Shown one piece after another: positions 14,962 to 23,175 of a stretch of DNA of 64,000 bases (positions are counted from its first letter, which is position 1; each line of letters starts with the position of its first letter). The DNA is from Oceanobacter kriegii DSM 6294 (GTDB lineage Bacteria; Pseudomonadota; Gammaproteobacteria; Pseudomonadales; Oceanobacteraceae): NCBI RefSeq assembly GCF_000422845.1, contig NZ_KE383931.1:298126-362125 (forward strand), written 5' to 3'. The position numbers and the translations under genes are program-made. The notes beneath the pieces are model-generated. The model had not been told where the DNA came from. It searched no databases and saw only the letters and a program-made list of their open reading frames with translations.

Positions 14962-15858
14962 ATGCTGGTAAACAAGCAGACCCTTGGTGCTATTTTCACC
15001 AACATCAAAACCACCTTTAACAAGGCGTTTGAAGCGGCCCCGTCCAAGTGGCAGCAGATCGCCATGCGCGTGCCGTCCACAACCAGCCAGAACGATTACA
15101 CCTGGTTGAACAACTTTCCGAAGATGCGCCGTTGGATTGGTGCCAAGCACATCAAGTCGCTGGGCGCGCACAAATACACCCTGGTTAACGATCCGTTCGA
15201 AGCCACTATCGGTATTCACAAGCACGACATTGCCGACGACAACATCGGCTTTATTGGTCCGCAGTCGGAAGGCGCTGGCTACTCTGCCAAGCAGTGGCCG
15301 GACGAACTGGTGTTTGAAGCGGTGAATCAGGGCACCAGCCAGATCTGCCACGACGGTCAGTATTTCTTCGATACCGACCACGAAGTCGGCGATGAATCGG
15401 TCTCCAACAAGTTCACGCTGCCGCTCGACATCAGCAGCCAGGCAGCAGCCAAGGCCAGCTACGGTGCCGTGCGTACTGCTATGAAGCTGTACAAGGATGA
15501 CGAAGGCCGTCCGCTGAATGTCACTCCGAACATCTTGCTGGTAGGTCCAGCTTTGGAAGACACCGCCAACACGCTGATGACTGCCGATCGTCTCGAAGAC
15601 GGTAAGCCGAACCCGTACAAGGGCACCGCGACCGTAGTTGTGGATGCGCGCATTGCCAACGATACCGACTGGTATTTGCTGGACACCACCAAGCCGATCC
15701 TGCCGTTCATTTTCCAGGATCGTGAAAAGCCACAAATGATGGCCTTGACCGACATCACCAGCGACCACGTCTTCAGCCTGGGCGAGTTTCTGTTTGGTTG
15801 TGAAGCGCGCGGTCAGGGTGGCTACGGCTTCTGGCAGCTGGCGGCCAAGGGCAACTGA
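14962..15858 (+). CDS. Major capsid protein (Mu gpT-like)
   Basis: Encodes 298 residues, typical for gpT. Recognisable family segments include FNKAFEAAPSKWQQIAMRVPST, LNNFPKMRRWIGAKHIKSL, the VNDPFEATIGIHKHDI strand, and YFFDTDHEVG. It adopts the HK97 fold and builds the icosahedral shell. AAAGGAG lies 8 bases before ATG 14962, one of the best ribosome sites in the window, as expected for the most abundant structural protein. A REP-like hairpin follows the gene. Confidence 0.95.
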   Translation: MLVNKQTLGAIFTNIKTTFNKAFEAAPSKWQQIAMRVPSTTSQNDYTWLNNFPKMRRWIGAKHIKSLGAHKYTLVNDPFEATIGIHKHDIADDNIGFIGPQSEGAGYSAKQWPDELVFEAVNQGTSQICHDGQYFFDTDHEVGDESVSNKFTLPLDISSQAAAKASYGAVRTAMKLYKDDEGRPLNVTPNILLVGPALEDTANTLMTADRLEDGKPNPYKGTATVVVDARIANDTDWYLLDTTKPILPFIFQDREKPQMMALTDITSDHVFSLGEFLFGCEARGQGGYGFWQLAAKGN

Positions 15859-15861
15859 TCC

Positions 15862-15907
15862 ACTCGCTCCCCTGCATAAGCAGTGGGAGCGAATTCATTC
15901 GCGATTG
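15862..15907 (+). repeat. REP-type palindrome inside the capsid operon
   Basis: A hairpin (CTCGCTCCC ... TGGGAGCGA, stem about 9-12 bp, 15862-15892) is followed by the rest of a REP core, GTGGGAGCGAATTCATTCGC (15883-15902) and GATTG. The core matches host REP copies at 33464 and 48442 with a one-base change. There is no U-run, so it is not a simple terminator; it could stabilise the capsid mRNA 3' end. Confidence 0.7.
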
Positions 15908-15927
15908 ATTGATAACCGGAGAACATC

Positions 15928-16170
15928 ATGGCGACCAAAAAAACCAAGCTGCTGGAAATCAGCACCACCAAAGGCGTGAAGTCCTTCCGCCGCGCGGGTT
16001 ACGGCTTCAGCGAACAGCCGGTGCAACTGCCAGTGGACGACCTGACCGACGAGCAGATCGCCGCGTTAAAAGCAGAGCCTCTGCTGCGTGTGGTGGAAAC
16101 CGAAGCCGCAACCACAGCCACGGCCGCCGCCAAGCCTGCGGCAGAGTCAGCCGAGCCAAAGGCTGAATAA
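15928..16170 (+). CDS. HI1506/FluMu-like small head protein
   Basis: Encodes 80 residues. The N-terminus (LLEISTTKGVKSFRRAGYGFSEQPVQLPVDDLTDEQIAALKAEP) is the FluMu N-terminal domain seen in Haemophilus Mu-like HI1506 and relatives. The C-terminus is an Ala/Glu-rich tail of low complexity. It always lies between the capsid gene and the gp36 gene in FluMu-like phages, as here. Role unknown, likely structural. CCGGAG precedes ATG 15928. Confidence 0.8.
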   Translation: MATKKTKLLEISTTKGVKSFRRAGYGFSEQPVQLPVDDLTDEQIAALKAEPLLRVVETEAATTATAAAKPAAESAEPKAE

Positions 16171-16172
16171 CC

Positions 16173-16589
16173 ATGGCCATCTACGCCGCACAGTCCGACA
16201 TCAGCGCTCGCTACTCGCAAGATCAGCTGCTGCTGTTGACGGATCGGGACCAGGACGACGCGCCAGATGCCAACGTGGTTGACCAAGCACTGCAAGACGC
16301 CAGTGCCGAAATCGACACCTATCTGGCGGCCAAGTACCAGCTACCACTGCCGCAGGTGCCCGCCGTCCTGACTCGCTTGTGTGTGGATGTCGCGGTTTAC
16401 CGACTGGCCGCCGATGCCGACATGGCCACTGAAGAGCGCCGCCAACGCTACGACGATGCCGTCAGCTTGCTGAAGCGGCTGGCCACTGGCGCAGCCTCGC
16501 TGGGGTTGGAACAGGCACCGGCCAGCAGCAGCGGTGCCGTGTTCATCAGCGGTGGCAAGCGCAACTTCAAACGGGGCCGCCTGCTGTGA
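16173..16589 (+). CDS. DUF1320 head-tail connector protein (Mu gp36-like)
   Basis: Encodes 138 residues: MAIYAAQSDISARYSQDQLLLLTD at the start, then DQALQDASAEIDTYLAAKYQLPLP and RLCVDVAVYRLA, all DUF1320 landmarks. The fold is like gp6-type adaptor proteins that sit below the portal. It starts 2 bases after the previous stop and overlaps the next gene by GTGA. Confidence 0.9.
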   Translation: MAIYAAQSDISARYSQDQLLLLTDRDQDDAPDANVVDQALQDASAEIDTYLAAKYQLPLPQVPAVLTRLCVDVAVYRLAADADMATEERRQRYDDAVSLLKRLATGAASLGLEQAPASSSGAVFISGGKRNFKRGRLL

Positions 16590-17062
16590 GTATCGACCTG
16601 CAGTTTTCAACCGCCGAACTTAACCGGCTGGGGGCGCGACCGGAAGCGTTGGCCAAGCTCAACGAACAGGATCAGGCCGACCTGCTGGAAGGCATCGGGG
16701 CGCTGGTCGAAAGCCAAACGCACCGCCGCATTCGCGACGAAAAGACCGGCCCCGATGGCACCCCATGGGATGGCTGGTCAGATGGCTACCGCAACACCCG
16801 CCACGGTGGCAACAGCCTGCTGATGGGCGAAGGCCACCTGGACGACTCCATCCAGTACCTGATCGAAGGCGACCAGGTCTCGGTGGGCAGTAATCTGATT
16901 TACGCCGCCATCCATCAACTGGGTGGCACACCGGATATGGCACCCGGACCAGCCGCCATTCCCGCTCGCCCATTTTTGGGGTTGAGCCAAGACGACGAAC
17001 AAGACGTGGCCGACCTGATGGAAGACTTTCTGGCCGACCAGGTGAAGGAGTTAGCCCGATGA
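16586..17062 (+). CDS. Phage virion morphogenesis protein (Mu gpG-like)
   Basis: Encodes 158 residues from a GTG start at 16586 that overlaps the gp36 stop (GTGA). The central motif GTPWDGWSDGYRNTRHGG and SLLMGEGHLDDSI-Y ... VGSNLIYAAIHQLGG is the hallmark of the tail completion / virion morphogenesis family. The C-terminal IPARPFLGLSQDDEQDVADL is also typical. The protein takes part in head-tail joining. Confidence 0.92.
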   Translation: MSIDLQFSTAELNRLGARPEALAKLNEQDQADLLEGIGALVESQTHRRIRDEKTGPDGTPWDGWSDGYRNTRHGGNSLLMGEGHLDDSIQYLIEGDQVSVGSNLIYAAIHQLGGTPDMAPGPAAIPARPFLGLSQDDEQDVADLMEDFLADQVKELAR

Positions 17063-17601
17063 CATTGGCTGAAATCCAAACTGCCATGGTGGCCACCTTT
17101 AACAGCAAGCTGCCTCAGTTGAAAACCTGCGAAGCCCATGAAGGCCGCTTCGACGCCAACGAACTCAAGCGCGTTGCAGGTCGCTGCCCCGCGTTGTACG
17201 TCGCTTGCCTTGGGCTGGGTCAGCCTGTGCTGAGTGGTACGCCATTCGCTCCCATTCGTTGGGGGGTGTTTGTTGTTACCAAAGATGCTCCCAAGGCTGA
17301 CCGCAGCACCACCGCTTTGAATCTTGTTCAGGGGGTGAATGTTTTGTTGTCAGAACAGAGCTGGGGGCTGGAACACGCACGCTCAGATCCAGAACGCGTC
17401 AGCAGCCAGAATTTGTTTGGCAGTGCTACGGCAGGCCAAGGGGTAATGATCTGGGCCGTCACCTGGACGCAGGAATTTCAGCTGGACGATGGCGTGCTCT
17501 GGGAAGAGCTCAACGACTTTTTAACCGCTGCTGGTGAGTCTGCCACCACCGATGGCGCTGCAATCACCACCAAACAAACACTGCCAGGAGCAAGCGCATG
17601 A
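17059..17601 (+). CDS. DUF1834 tail terminator-type protein (Mu gp37-like)
   Basis: Encodes 180 residues. It begins in an ATGA overlap with gpG and ends in one with the next gene. The ELKRVAGRCPALYVACLG strand and the FVVTKDAP, LVQGVNVLLSEQSWG segments match DUF1834. In Mu-like phages this gene precedes DUF2635 and the sheath; it is thought to cap the tail tube or sheath end. Confidence 0.88.
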   Translation: MTLAEIQTAMVATFNSKLPQLKTCEAHEGRFDANELKRVAGRCPALYVACLGLGQPVLSGTPFAPIRWGVFVVTKDAPKADRSTTALNLVQGVNVLLSEQSWGLEHARSDPERVSSQNLFGSATAGQGVMIWAVTWTQEFQLDDGVLWEELNDFLTAAGESATTDGAAITTKQTLPGASA

Positions 17602-17777
17602 AGACCATGAACGTAAAGCCAGCGCAGGGTAAGCAGGTCCGCACGGAATCCGGCAGCCTTATTGCTGCCGCTGGTCAGGCCGTACCCGCCACAACCTACT
17701 ACCGCCGCCGCGTAAAAGACGGCGATCTGGTGTTGATATCTGACACCGCAGCCGACAAGAAAGGAGCCGCCAAATGA
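17598..17777 (+). CDS. DUF2635 family small protein (Mu gp38-like)
   Basis: Encodes 59 residues, overlapping by ATGA with DUF1834 and with the sheath gene. The sequence MNVKPAQGKQVRTESGSLI, YYRRRVKDGDLV is the DUF2635 pattern (short basic beta strand protein with a conserved YYRRRI/V-DGD). Function unknown, probably a small tail component. It is short but exactly placed as in Mu. Confidence 0.85.
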   Translation: MKTMNVKPAQGKQVRTESGSLIAAAGQAVPATTYYRRRVKDGDLVLISDTAADKKGAAK

Positions 17778-19234
17778 CTATCAGTTTCGACAGCATTCCG
17801 TCCGCCTTGCGCACGCCGGGCAGCTATGTGGAATTCAACACAGAGCTGGCGGGTGCAACCAGCACTGAATTCAAGATGCTGGTGATCGGTCAGCGCTTGT
17901 CCAATGGCACCCAATCGGCTGGCGTACCCGTGTTGGTTACTGATCCATCACGTGCCGCCATGCTGTTTGGGCGTGGCTCCATGTTGCACGGCATGGTCGC
18001 AGCGGCTCTCAATGCCAGCACTACCGTGGAAATGTGGGCTGTCGCGCTGGACGACCTCGAAGCAGGCACAGCGGCAACGGGCACCATGGTGGTTGATAGC
18101 GCAGCCACCGAAGCCGGCACTTTGTACGTTTACCTGGGCGGTGTGCGCGTTGCTGTTGGTATTGCATCCACCGACGACGCTGCTGCCATTGCTGCCAGTA
18201 TTGCGGCTGCAATTAACAGCTCGCTGGACCTGCCCGTCACGGCCACCGTGTCCACCAACACGGTGACGGTGAAGGCTCGCCACAAAGGCGAATTCATGAA
18301 CGGCTTCGACCTGCGCACCAGTTACTACGACGAAGAAGAACCCGCTGGCCTGTCTGTTACTTGCTCCAACTTGAGCAGCGGCAGTGGCAATCCGGATGTG
18401 ACGGCCGCGCTCGATGCGATGGGTGACGAATGGTTTAACTGGTGTTGCACGCCCTATACCGACACCGCCAACCTGCTGGCCGTTGACGAAGAAATGGATA
18501 GCCGTTTTGGCCCGATGCGTCAGCAAGGCTGCCGCGCCTTTGCTGCTTATGCGGGCACTTTGTCTGCAGCTGGCACCTTCGGCAACACCCGCAACAACCC
18601 TCACGTTGTGATCATGGCGACCAACGATAGCCCAACACCGACCTATCTGGTTGCGTCCATCCTGATGGCCACCGCTGCCGCCAGCTTGTCGATCGACCCG
18701 ACTCGCCCATGCCAGACGCTGGAGCTGAAGGGCATGAAAGCTCCGGTGCGTGAAGCGCGTTGGATTCAAAGTGAGCGCAACGTGCTGCTGTTTGATGGCA
18801 TCAGCACCTTCACAGTAGATCGCAGCGACGGCACCTGCCGAATCGAACGCCTGATTACCACCTACCAGACCAATCAGGCCGGAATGCCAGACGCCAGCTA
18901 TTTGGACATCAACACGCCAGAAACGCTGGAGCGATTCCGCTACGAACAACGTTCCCTGATTGCGCAAATGTATCCACGCCACAAGCTGGCCAGTGATGGC
19001 ACTCAGTACGGCGCAGGCCAAGCGATCGTGACCCCTGTGATTATTAAAGGTCAGTTTTTGGCGCTGTACCGGGAGCTGGAAACCAAGGGCTGGGTTGAAG
19101 ACTACGACACGTACAAGGCGAACCTGATTGTTGAGCGCAATGCAGATGACGCAAACCGACTGGATTGGCGCGACACCCCGAACCTGGTCAACCAATTCCG
19201 TGTTGGTGCCGGCAAAACCCAATTCATCGTGTAA
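17774..19234 (+). CDS. Contractile tail sheath protein (Mu gpL-like)
   Basis: Encodes 486 residues. The N-terminus (FDSIPSALRTPGSYVEFNTELA) and the C-terminal region (LYRELETKGWVEDYDTYKANLIVERNADDANRLDWRDTPNLVNQFRV) are those of Mu-type sheath proteins. Sheath subunits contract to drive the tube through the envelope, so the phage is a myovirus. It is followed by the tube gene, with TAAGGAG as ribosome site. Confidence 0.95.
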   Translation: MTISFDSIPSALRTPGSYVEFNTELAGATSTEFKMLVIGQRLSNGTQSAGVPVLVTDPSRAAMLFGRGSMLHGMVAAALNASTTVEMWAVALDDLEAGTAATGTMVVDSAATEAGTLYVYLGGVRVAVGIASTDDAAAIAASIAAAINSSLDLPVTATVSTNTVTVKARHKGEFMNGFDLRTSYYDEEEPAGLSVTCSNLSSGSGNPDVTAALDAMGDEWFNWCCTPYTDTANLLAVDEEMDSRFGPMRQQGCRAFAAYAGTLSAAGTFGNTRNNPHVVIMATNDSPTPTYLVASILMATAAASLSIDPTRPCQTLELKGMKAPVREARWIQSERNVLLFDGISTFTVDRSDGTCRIERLITTYQTNQAGMPDASYLDINTPETLERFRYEQRSLIAQMYPRHKLASDGTQYGAGQAIVTPVIIKGQFLALYRELETKGWVEDYDTYKANLIVERNADDANRLDWRDTPNLVNQFRVGAGKTQFIV

Positions 19235-19246
19235 GGAGCCGAGCAC

Positions 19247-19600
19247 ATGGCAAAAGTAGCACGCAAAATCATTCTGGATGTCCCCGGCGTAGGCCGAGTG
19301 GAGTCCATCGAAAACAGCGGTCGTTTCAATCCCGGTGGCGTCAACCGCGACCCGATCACGACCGACACCGGCAGCGTTCACTACAGCGAGGCCACCGCAG
19401 CCTCGCAGCTCAACTTCCGAGCGCCGAACTTGCCCGGCTATCTGGAAGCACTGCGCGACCTGTCCGGCGTGAACGTGAACGTCCAGGACGATAACGGCCA
19501 GGCATGGATCATCAACGGTGCATTTACAACCACCCCAAGCGAACTGCAATCCGGTGAAATCACCGTGCAAATGCAGGGCGCTCCGGCTGAACCTGTTTAA
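19247..19600 (+). CDS. Tail tube protein (Mu gpM-like)
   Basis: Encodes 117 residues (RKIILDVPGVGRVESIENSG, FNPGGVNRDPITTDTGSVHYSE, the later NNVQ-like strand and WIINGAFTTTPSELQSGEITVQMQG). These are the landmarks of the Mu gpM tube family, which stacks as rings inside the sheath. AAGGAG precedes ATG 19247. Confidence 0.93.
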   Translation: MAKVARKIILDVPGVGRVESIENSGRFNPGGVNRDPITTDTGSVHYSEATAASQLNFRAPNLPGYLEALRDLSGVNVNVQDDNGQAWIINGAFTTTPSELQSGEITVQMQGAPAEPV

Positions 19601-19609
19601 GGAGTCAAC

Positions 19610-19930
19610 ATGAACCATAAAGGCAAATTGAAAGACGGCTTGCTGTTTCGAGAAAAGCGTCAGTACGACTTCGAGATGCGGCCACTCCAAACCGCTGGCG
19701 AACTGTTCGACGCTGAAATCGAATCCGGTGGCGTCGAAAACCAACTGGCGTTCCACGGTTCCTTGATGGCTCGCCAGTTGAAGCGCATTGGCGAATGCAC
19801 CGGGCCGTTCAGCATTAGCCAGGTGCGCTCCCTCAGTCCACGCGACTGGAAAATCCTGCGCGCTGCTCAGGCTCAGCTCAACACGGAAGATGACGACCCA
19901 AACGCCGAGAGCGACAGCGCAAACAGCTAG
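19610..19930 (+). CDS. Tail assembly chaperone, short form (Mu gp41-like)
   Basis: Encodes 106 residues ending in an acidic, low-complexity tail (EDDDPNAESDSANS). The body (FEMRPLQTAGELFDAEIESGG ... FHGSLMARQLKRIGECTGPFS) matches the Mu gp41 / tail assembly chaperone family. These proteins coat the tape measure before tube polymerisation. The acidic tail is coded across a slippery heptamer that allows a longer second product, as in lambda G/GT. TTAAGGAG lies upstream of ATG 19610. Confidence 0.9.
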   Translation: MNHKGKLKDGLLFREKRQYDFEMRPLQTAGELFDAEIESGGVENQLAFHGSLMARQLKRIGECTGPFSISQVRSLSPRDWKILRAAQAQLNTEDDDPNAESDSANS

Positions 19931-20049
19931 ACGCCATCGCGCTGATCGCACTGCATTTCAAATGGAGCCGGGCTGAAATCCGCGCTCTTCCTGTTTACGA
20001 ATTCAATCATTATCTGGAGTTGCTGACTCGTGACCGATCTGACGACTAG
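19610..20049 (+). CDS. Tail assembly chaperone, frameshifted long form (gp41-gp42 like)
   Basis: Translation in the 0 frame to AAC 19903, then -1, gives a 146-residue product. Residues after the shift (RERQRKQLDAIALIALHFKW, then RAEIRALPVYEFNHYLELL) look like real protein, with the W-S-x2-E-I-x2-L-P-xY-F pattern of gpT-like extensions. There is no independent start for this segment, which supports programmed frameshifting. The extension overlaps the start of the tape measure gene by 20 bases. The long form normally binds the tape measure and recruits tube subunits. Confidence 0.8.
19897..19903 (+). promoter_or_regulatory. -1 ribosomal frameshift site CCCAAAC
   Basis: C CCA AAC is a canonical X-XXY-YYZ slippery heptamer in the chaperone reading frame (CCA codon at 19898). 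A -1 shift opens a frame to TAG 20047-20049. Position between chaperone and tape-measure genes is as in Mu, lambda and many other tailed phages. Confidence 0.85.
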
Positions 20050-21949
20050 CCTGGTACTCAGCTTGCGCAACTCGCAGTTCACTGCGGGACTGCGTTCGTC
20101 TGCTCGTCAGGTGGATCAGTTCACCAACAGCAGCAGTCGCCAGATCCGTGGCTTGAAACAGGACTTCCAGCAGCTCACTGGCCAGGGCTTTGGCCGCCTG
20201 AAAGGCGAGCTCTTGGGGTTGGCCGGTGGTTTTGCGGCCGTGCATGCTGCCAGCCAATCCGCCAACCTCGACAAGCAACTGACTCAGATCGGTCTGACCG
20301 CCGGAGTCACAACCGGAAAAACCGCCGAGCTGCGCAAAGAGCTGTTTGCGCTGCAACGGCAGTATGGCGTGGTGGTGGATGAAAGTCGCAATGCCTCTGG
20401 CGCACTGCTGGCGGCTGGCCTTGGTTTCAACGAGGCCCGTGGTGCAACGCAGGCCATTGCCCCAGCCAGTGCCGTGACCGGTGCTCAGCCAGAAATTCTG
20501 GCCGGTGCGCTGTCGGTCAGTTCGGAGATTTTTGGCTACGATCTGGCGCGGGTCGAAGTGGCTACCGACCTGCTCGACAAAATGACCGTGGCAGGACGTG
20601 CTGGTAATGCCGAGCTGGAAGACCTTGCCAGCATCTTTGCCCGCGTTGGCGGCAACGCCCAAACCGCTGGGCTTGGGTTTGAGCAGTCTCTCGGCTTCAT
20701 TGAGCAGCTGTCGCTGATTGAGCGTCAGCCTGAACGGCTGGCCACGTTGGCCGATTCCACCCTGCGCATATTCACCAACCAGAAGTATCTGCAAAACGTG
20801 CAGTCCGGTCTGGGCATCAATTTCTATGGCGAAGACGGCCAGCGCCGTGATCCATTCAGCGTGCTGGGTGACATTAGCGCCATCTACCAACGCCAACAAA
20901 CCGACCAACAGCGTGATGCGCTGGTCTCATTTGCCTTTGGCGAAACCGATCTGGACACCCAGCGCGGCATCCGTGCCTTGCTGCAGTCCGGCAAAATCGA
21001 CGAAGCCCGTGCCACCACTCGCGAAATCCTTGCCGCCAACGGCACCATCGCCCGCGAATTGGATGCCGCGCTCAACAACGCCATCGACCAATCCAGCCGT
21101 TTAAAAGGGGCTTTAAGGGAGTCTGTCGATAGCTTTGTGCAGCCGTTGACCGGCGCATTCAACGACCTGACCCGTAACTTGTTAGACAGCCGTGAACAAG
21201 GCGGCCTTGGTCTGGATGGTAACGACCTGCTGCTGGGCGCTGGCGGCTTACTGGCCGCCGGGGGCGCAGCTTACCGCTATGGCCCCAAAGCCCTGCGCGG
21301 AGTGCTGGGCAAGGCTGGCGGTTTGGGGGCTGGCGTTGCCACTGGCATGGCGTTGGAGGCCGCAACAGGCGTGCAGCCGGTTTACGTCGTCAATATGCCG
21401 TCCAGCTTCGGCGGTGGTCCAGACATCAACATCAACCGCACCAAAGGCGGCCTGCCAGGCACTGGCGGCATTGCTGGAGAGTGGATTCCACGCGGCTCAC
21501 AAGGTGCTGGTCGTTTGCCTGGTAAAACCGTGCCGCGCTTGCCCGGTTCCGGGCCGCTGGGTTTGCCAGCGCCTGTGTTATCAGGCGGGGCTGCAGGTGG
21601 TGCCGCTGCCGGTCTAGGCACACTGGGTACCGCTGCGTTGTGGGCCGGTGGTATCGCCGCTGCTGCCGCTGGCGGTTATGGCGTTGGCACGCTGATCAAT
21701 GACCACTTAATCGACGGCACAGAAGTCGGCAACGCGATCGGCCGCAGTGTTGCGAATGTGTTGGCACTGTTTGGCAACGACACCGCAAAAGCAGCGCTGG
21801 AAAGTGAGCGTCGTCAGTTGAAAGAACAGCGTGAGCAAGCACAGGCCAGCCTGAAAATCGAAGTGAGTGATGACGGCACTCACGTCAAACACGTGGAGTC
21901 CAGAGGCATTGATTTTGATGTCTCCGGCGCATCCATGAGCATGATGTGA
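20030..21949 (+). CDS. Tail tape measure protein (Mu gp42-like)
   Basis: Encodes 639 residues from GTG 20030. It starts TDLTTSLVLSLRNSQFTAGLRSSARQVDQF, followed by long helices and a TMP-like central domain (LTQIGLTAGVTTGKTAELRKELFALQRQYG). Gly/Ala-rich hydrophobic segments follow (GNDLLLGAGGLLAAGGAAYRYG and GGAAGGAAAGLGTLGTAALW), which are usual for tape measures and may form a membrane channel. The length sets the tail length; 639 residues implies a fairly short tail. Three Gly-rich hydrophobic stretches at residues about 400-560 are notable. Confidence 0.92.
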   Translation: MTDLTTSLVLSLRNSQFTAGLRSSARQVDQFTNSSSRQIRGLKQDFQQLTGQGFGRLKGELLGLAGGFAAVHAASQSANLDKQLTQIGLTAGVTTGKTAELRKELFALQRQYGVVVDESRNASGALLAAGLGFNEARGATQAIAPASAVTGAQPEILAGALSVSSEIFGYDLARVEVATDLLDKMTVAGRAGNAELEDLASIFARVGGNAQTAGLGFEQSLGFIEQLSLIERQPERLATLADSTLRIFTNQKYLQNVQSGLGINFYGEDGQRRDPFSVLGDISAIYQRQQTDQQRDALVSFAFGETDLDTQRGIRALLQSGKIDEARATTREILAANGTIARELDAALNNAIDQSSRLKGALRESVDSFVQPLTGAFNDLTRNLLDSREQGGLGLDGNDLLLGAGGLLAAGGAAYRYGPKALRGVLGKAGGLGAGVATGMALEAATGVQPVYVVNMPSSFGGGPDININRTKGGLPGTGGIAGEWIPRGSQGAGRLPGKTVPRLPGSGPLGLPAPVLSGGAAGGAAAGLGTLGTAALWAGGIAAAAAGGYGVGTLINDHLIDGTEVGNAIGRSVANVLALFGNDTAKAALESERRQLKEQREQAQASLKIEVSDDGTHVKHVESRGIDFDVSGASMSMM

Positions 21950-21957
21950 GGTGACCG

Positions 21958-23175
21958 ATGACGTGGCGTGATCGTTTACAGTCCGGTTCATTCCGTGGCG
22001 TTGAATTCCACACTCAATCTGCATCCGGCCAAGGCGGCCGCAATGTGGTCGTGCATGAATTCCCAATGCAGGAACAGCATTATTCGGAAGACATGGGCAA
22101 AACCGCAGGCTCCGAACGCCTGACTGTGTTTCTTGTTGGCGACGACTACGATGCTGCCAGAGACCAATTGATCGAAGCCCTGGACAAGCCCGGTGCAGGC
22201 AAGTTGGTGCATCCATACACAGGCACTCAGATGATTCAAGTTCAGTCCTATGACTGGACGATCAGCAGCCGTCAGGGTGGCTACTGCCAGTTCTCCATCA
22301 GCTACGTGTTGGCAGGCAAACGCCCGGCACCTGCAGCTGCGTCAACCGCAGCCGATCTGACAGCAGCAGCCACCGCAGCCGAGGCGCTGAATGCACAGAC
22401 CTTCGCTGAATCGTTCAGCCTGGATAGCCAACCAGAGTTCGTCACCGAATCGGCAACCAACATGCTGGAAGACGCATTCACAGCTCTGAATTCAATTAAT
22501 GGCGCGATCGAGGCCGAGCTAAATCAAATCACCGACATCGCAAACGACATCAACGCGCTGACAGACGAAGTCACAGACCTGATCGCCCAGCCACTAAACC
22601 TGATCAACAACGTCGGGGCTGTGGTTACGTCTGTGATCGGCGCATTCAACGAAATCAGCAATGCGTTCAGCGCATACAACAATTTGCAGGCCGCCTTCGG
22701 CATTACCCGTCCGGTATCCCGCACCGCCGCCAATGGCACGGCAACCGATACCCGTGCTCGTATGGCCGACAATCAAGAGGCAATCGGCAGCGCGTTCACC
22801 GCAGTGGTGGTGATCGCCTTTGTTGCTCGCATTGCTGATTCGGACGCATCCGAGTTTGACTCTCTGCAGCAGGCCCGCGAGATCCGCGATGCACTGCTGG
22901 AGCAATTGGACGAGCAGCTTGAAGCCGACGACCTGAGCAGTGAGCAATACGACGCCATCAACGCGCTGGCAACCGCGCTGCAACGGCACATCACCGCTCT
23001 GGAACCAGGGCTGTTAAGTGCTCAAGACATCACGCTCAAAACCTCTCTGCCTGCTCTGGTTGTGGCTCACATGCAATACGGTGACGCCAGCCGCGTGGAC
23101 GAGCTGACCGACCGCAACGGCATCGAAAACCCGAATTTTGTACCGGCCGGTACCGAGCTGGAGGTGTTGTTGTGA
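21958..23175 (+). CDS. DNA circularisation protein N-terminal family, tail protein (Mu gpN-like)
   Basis: Encodes 405 residues. The first about 130 residues (WRDRLQSGSFRGVEFHTQSASGQGGRNVVVHEFPMQE ... YTGTQMIQVQSYDWTISSRQGGYCQFSISYVLAG) are the DNA_circ_N domain, found in Mu gpN and related baseplate proteins. The middle is a long helical segment (NSINGAIEAELNQITDIANDINALTDEV), and the C-terminus ends with a strand (NPNFVPAGTELEVLL). Despite the domain name, the protein is a tail tip component between tape measure and gpP. Confidence 0.92.
   Translation: MTWRDRLQSGSFRGVEFHTQSASGQGGRNVVVHEFPMQEQHYSEDMGKTAGSERLTVFLVGDDYDAARDQLIEALDKPGAGKLVHPYTGTQMIQVQSYDWTISSRQGGYCQFSISYVLAGKRPAPAAASTAADLTAAATAAEALNAQTFAESFSLDSQPEFVTESATNMLEDAFTALNSINGAIEAELNQITDIANDINALTDEVTDLIAQPLNLINNVGAVVTSVIGAFNEISNAFSAYNNLQAAFGITRPVSRTAANGTATDTRARMADNQEAIGSAFTAVVVIAFVARIADSDASEFDSLQQAREIRDALLEQLDEQLEADDLSSEQYDAINALATALQRHITALEPGLLSAQDITLKTSLPALVVAHMQYGDASRVDELTDRNGIENPNFVPAGTELEVLL

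Noticed and set aside
17948-19951. Long minus-strand open frame opposite the tail sheath, tube and chaperone genes
   Set aside because: It is a shadow of well-identified plus-strand genes; its translation is rich in His, Val and Cys without any domain, and no start context is seen.
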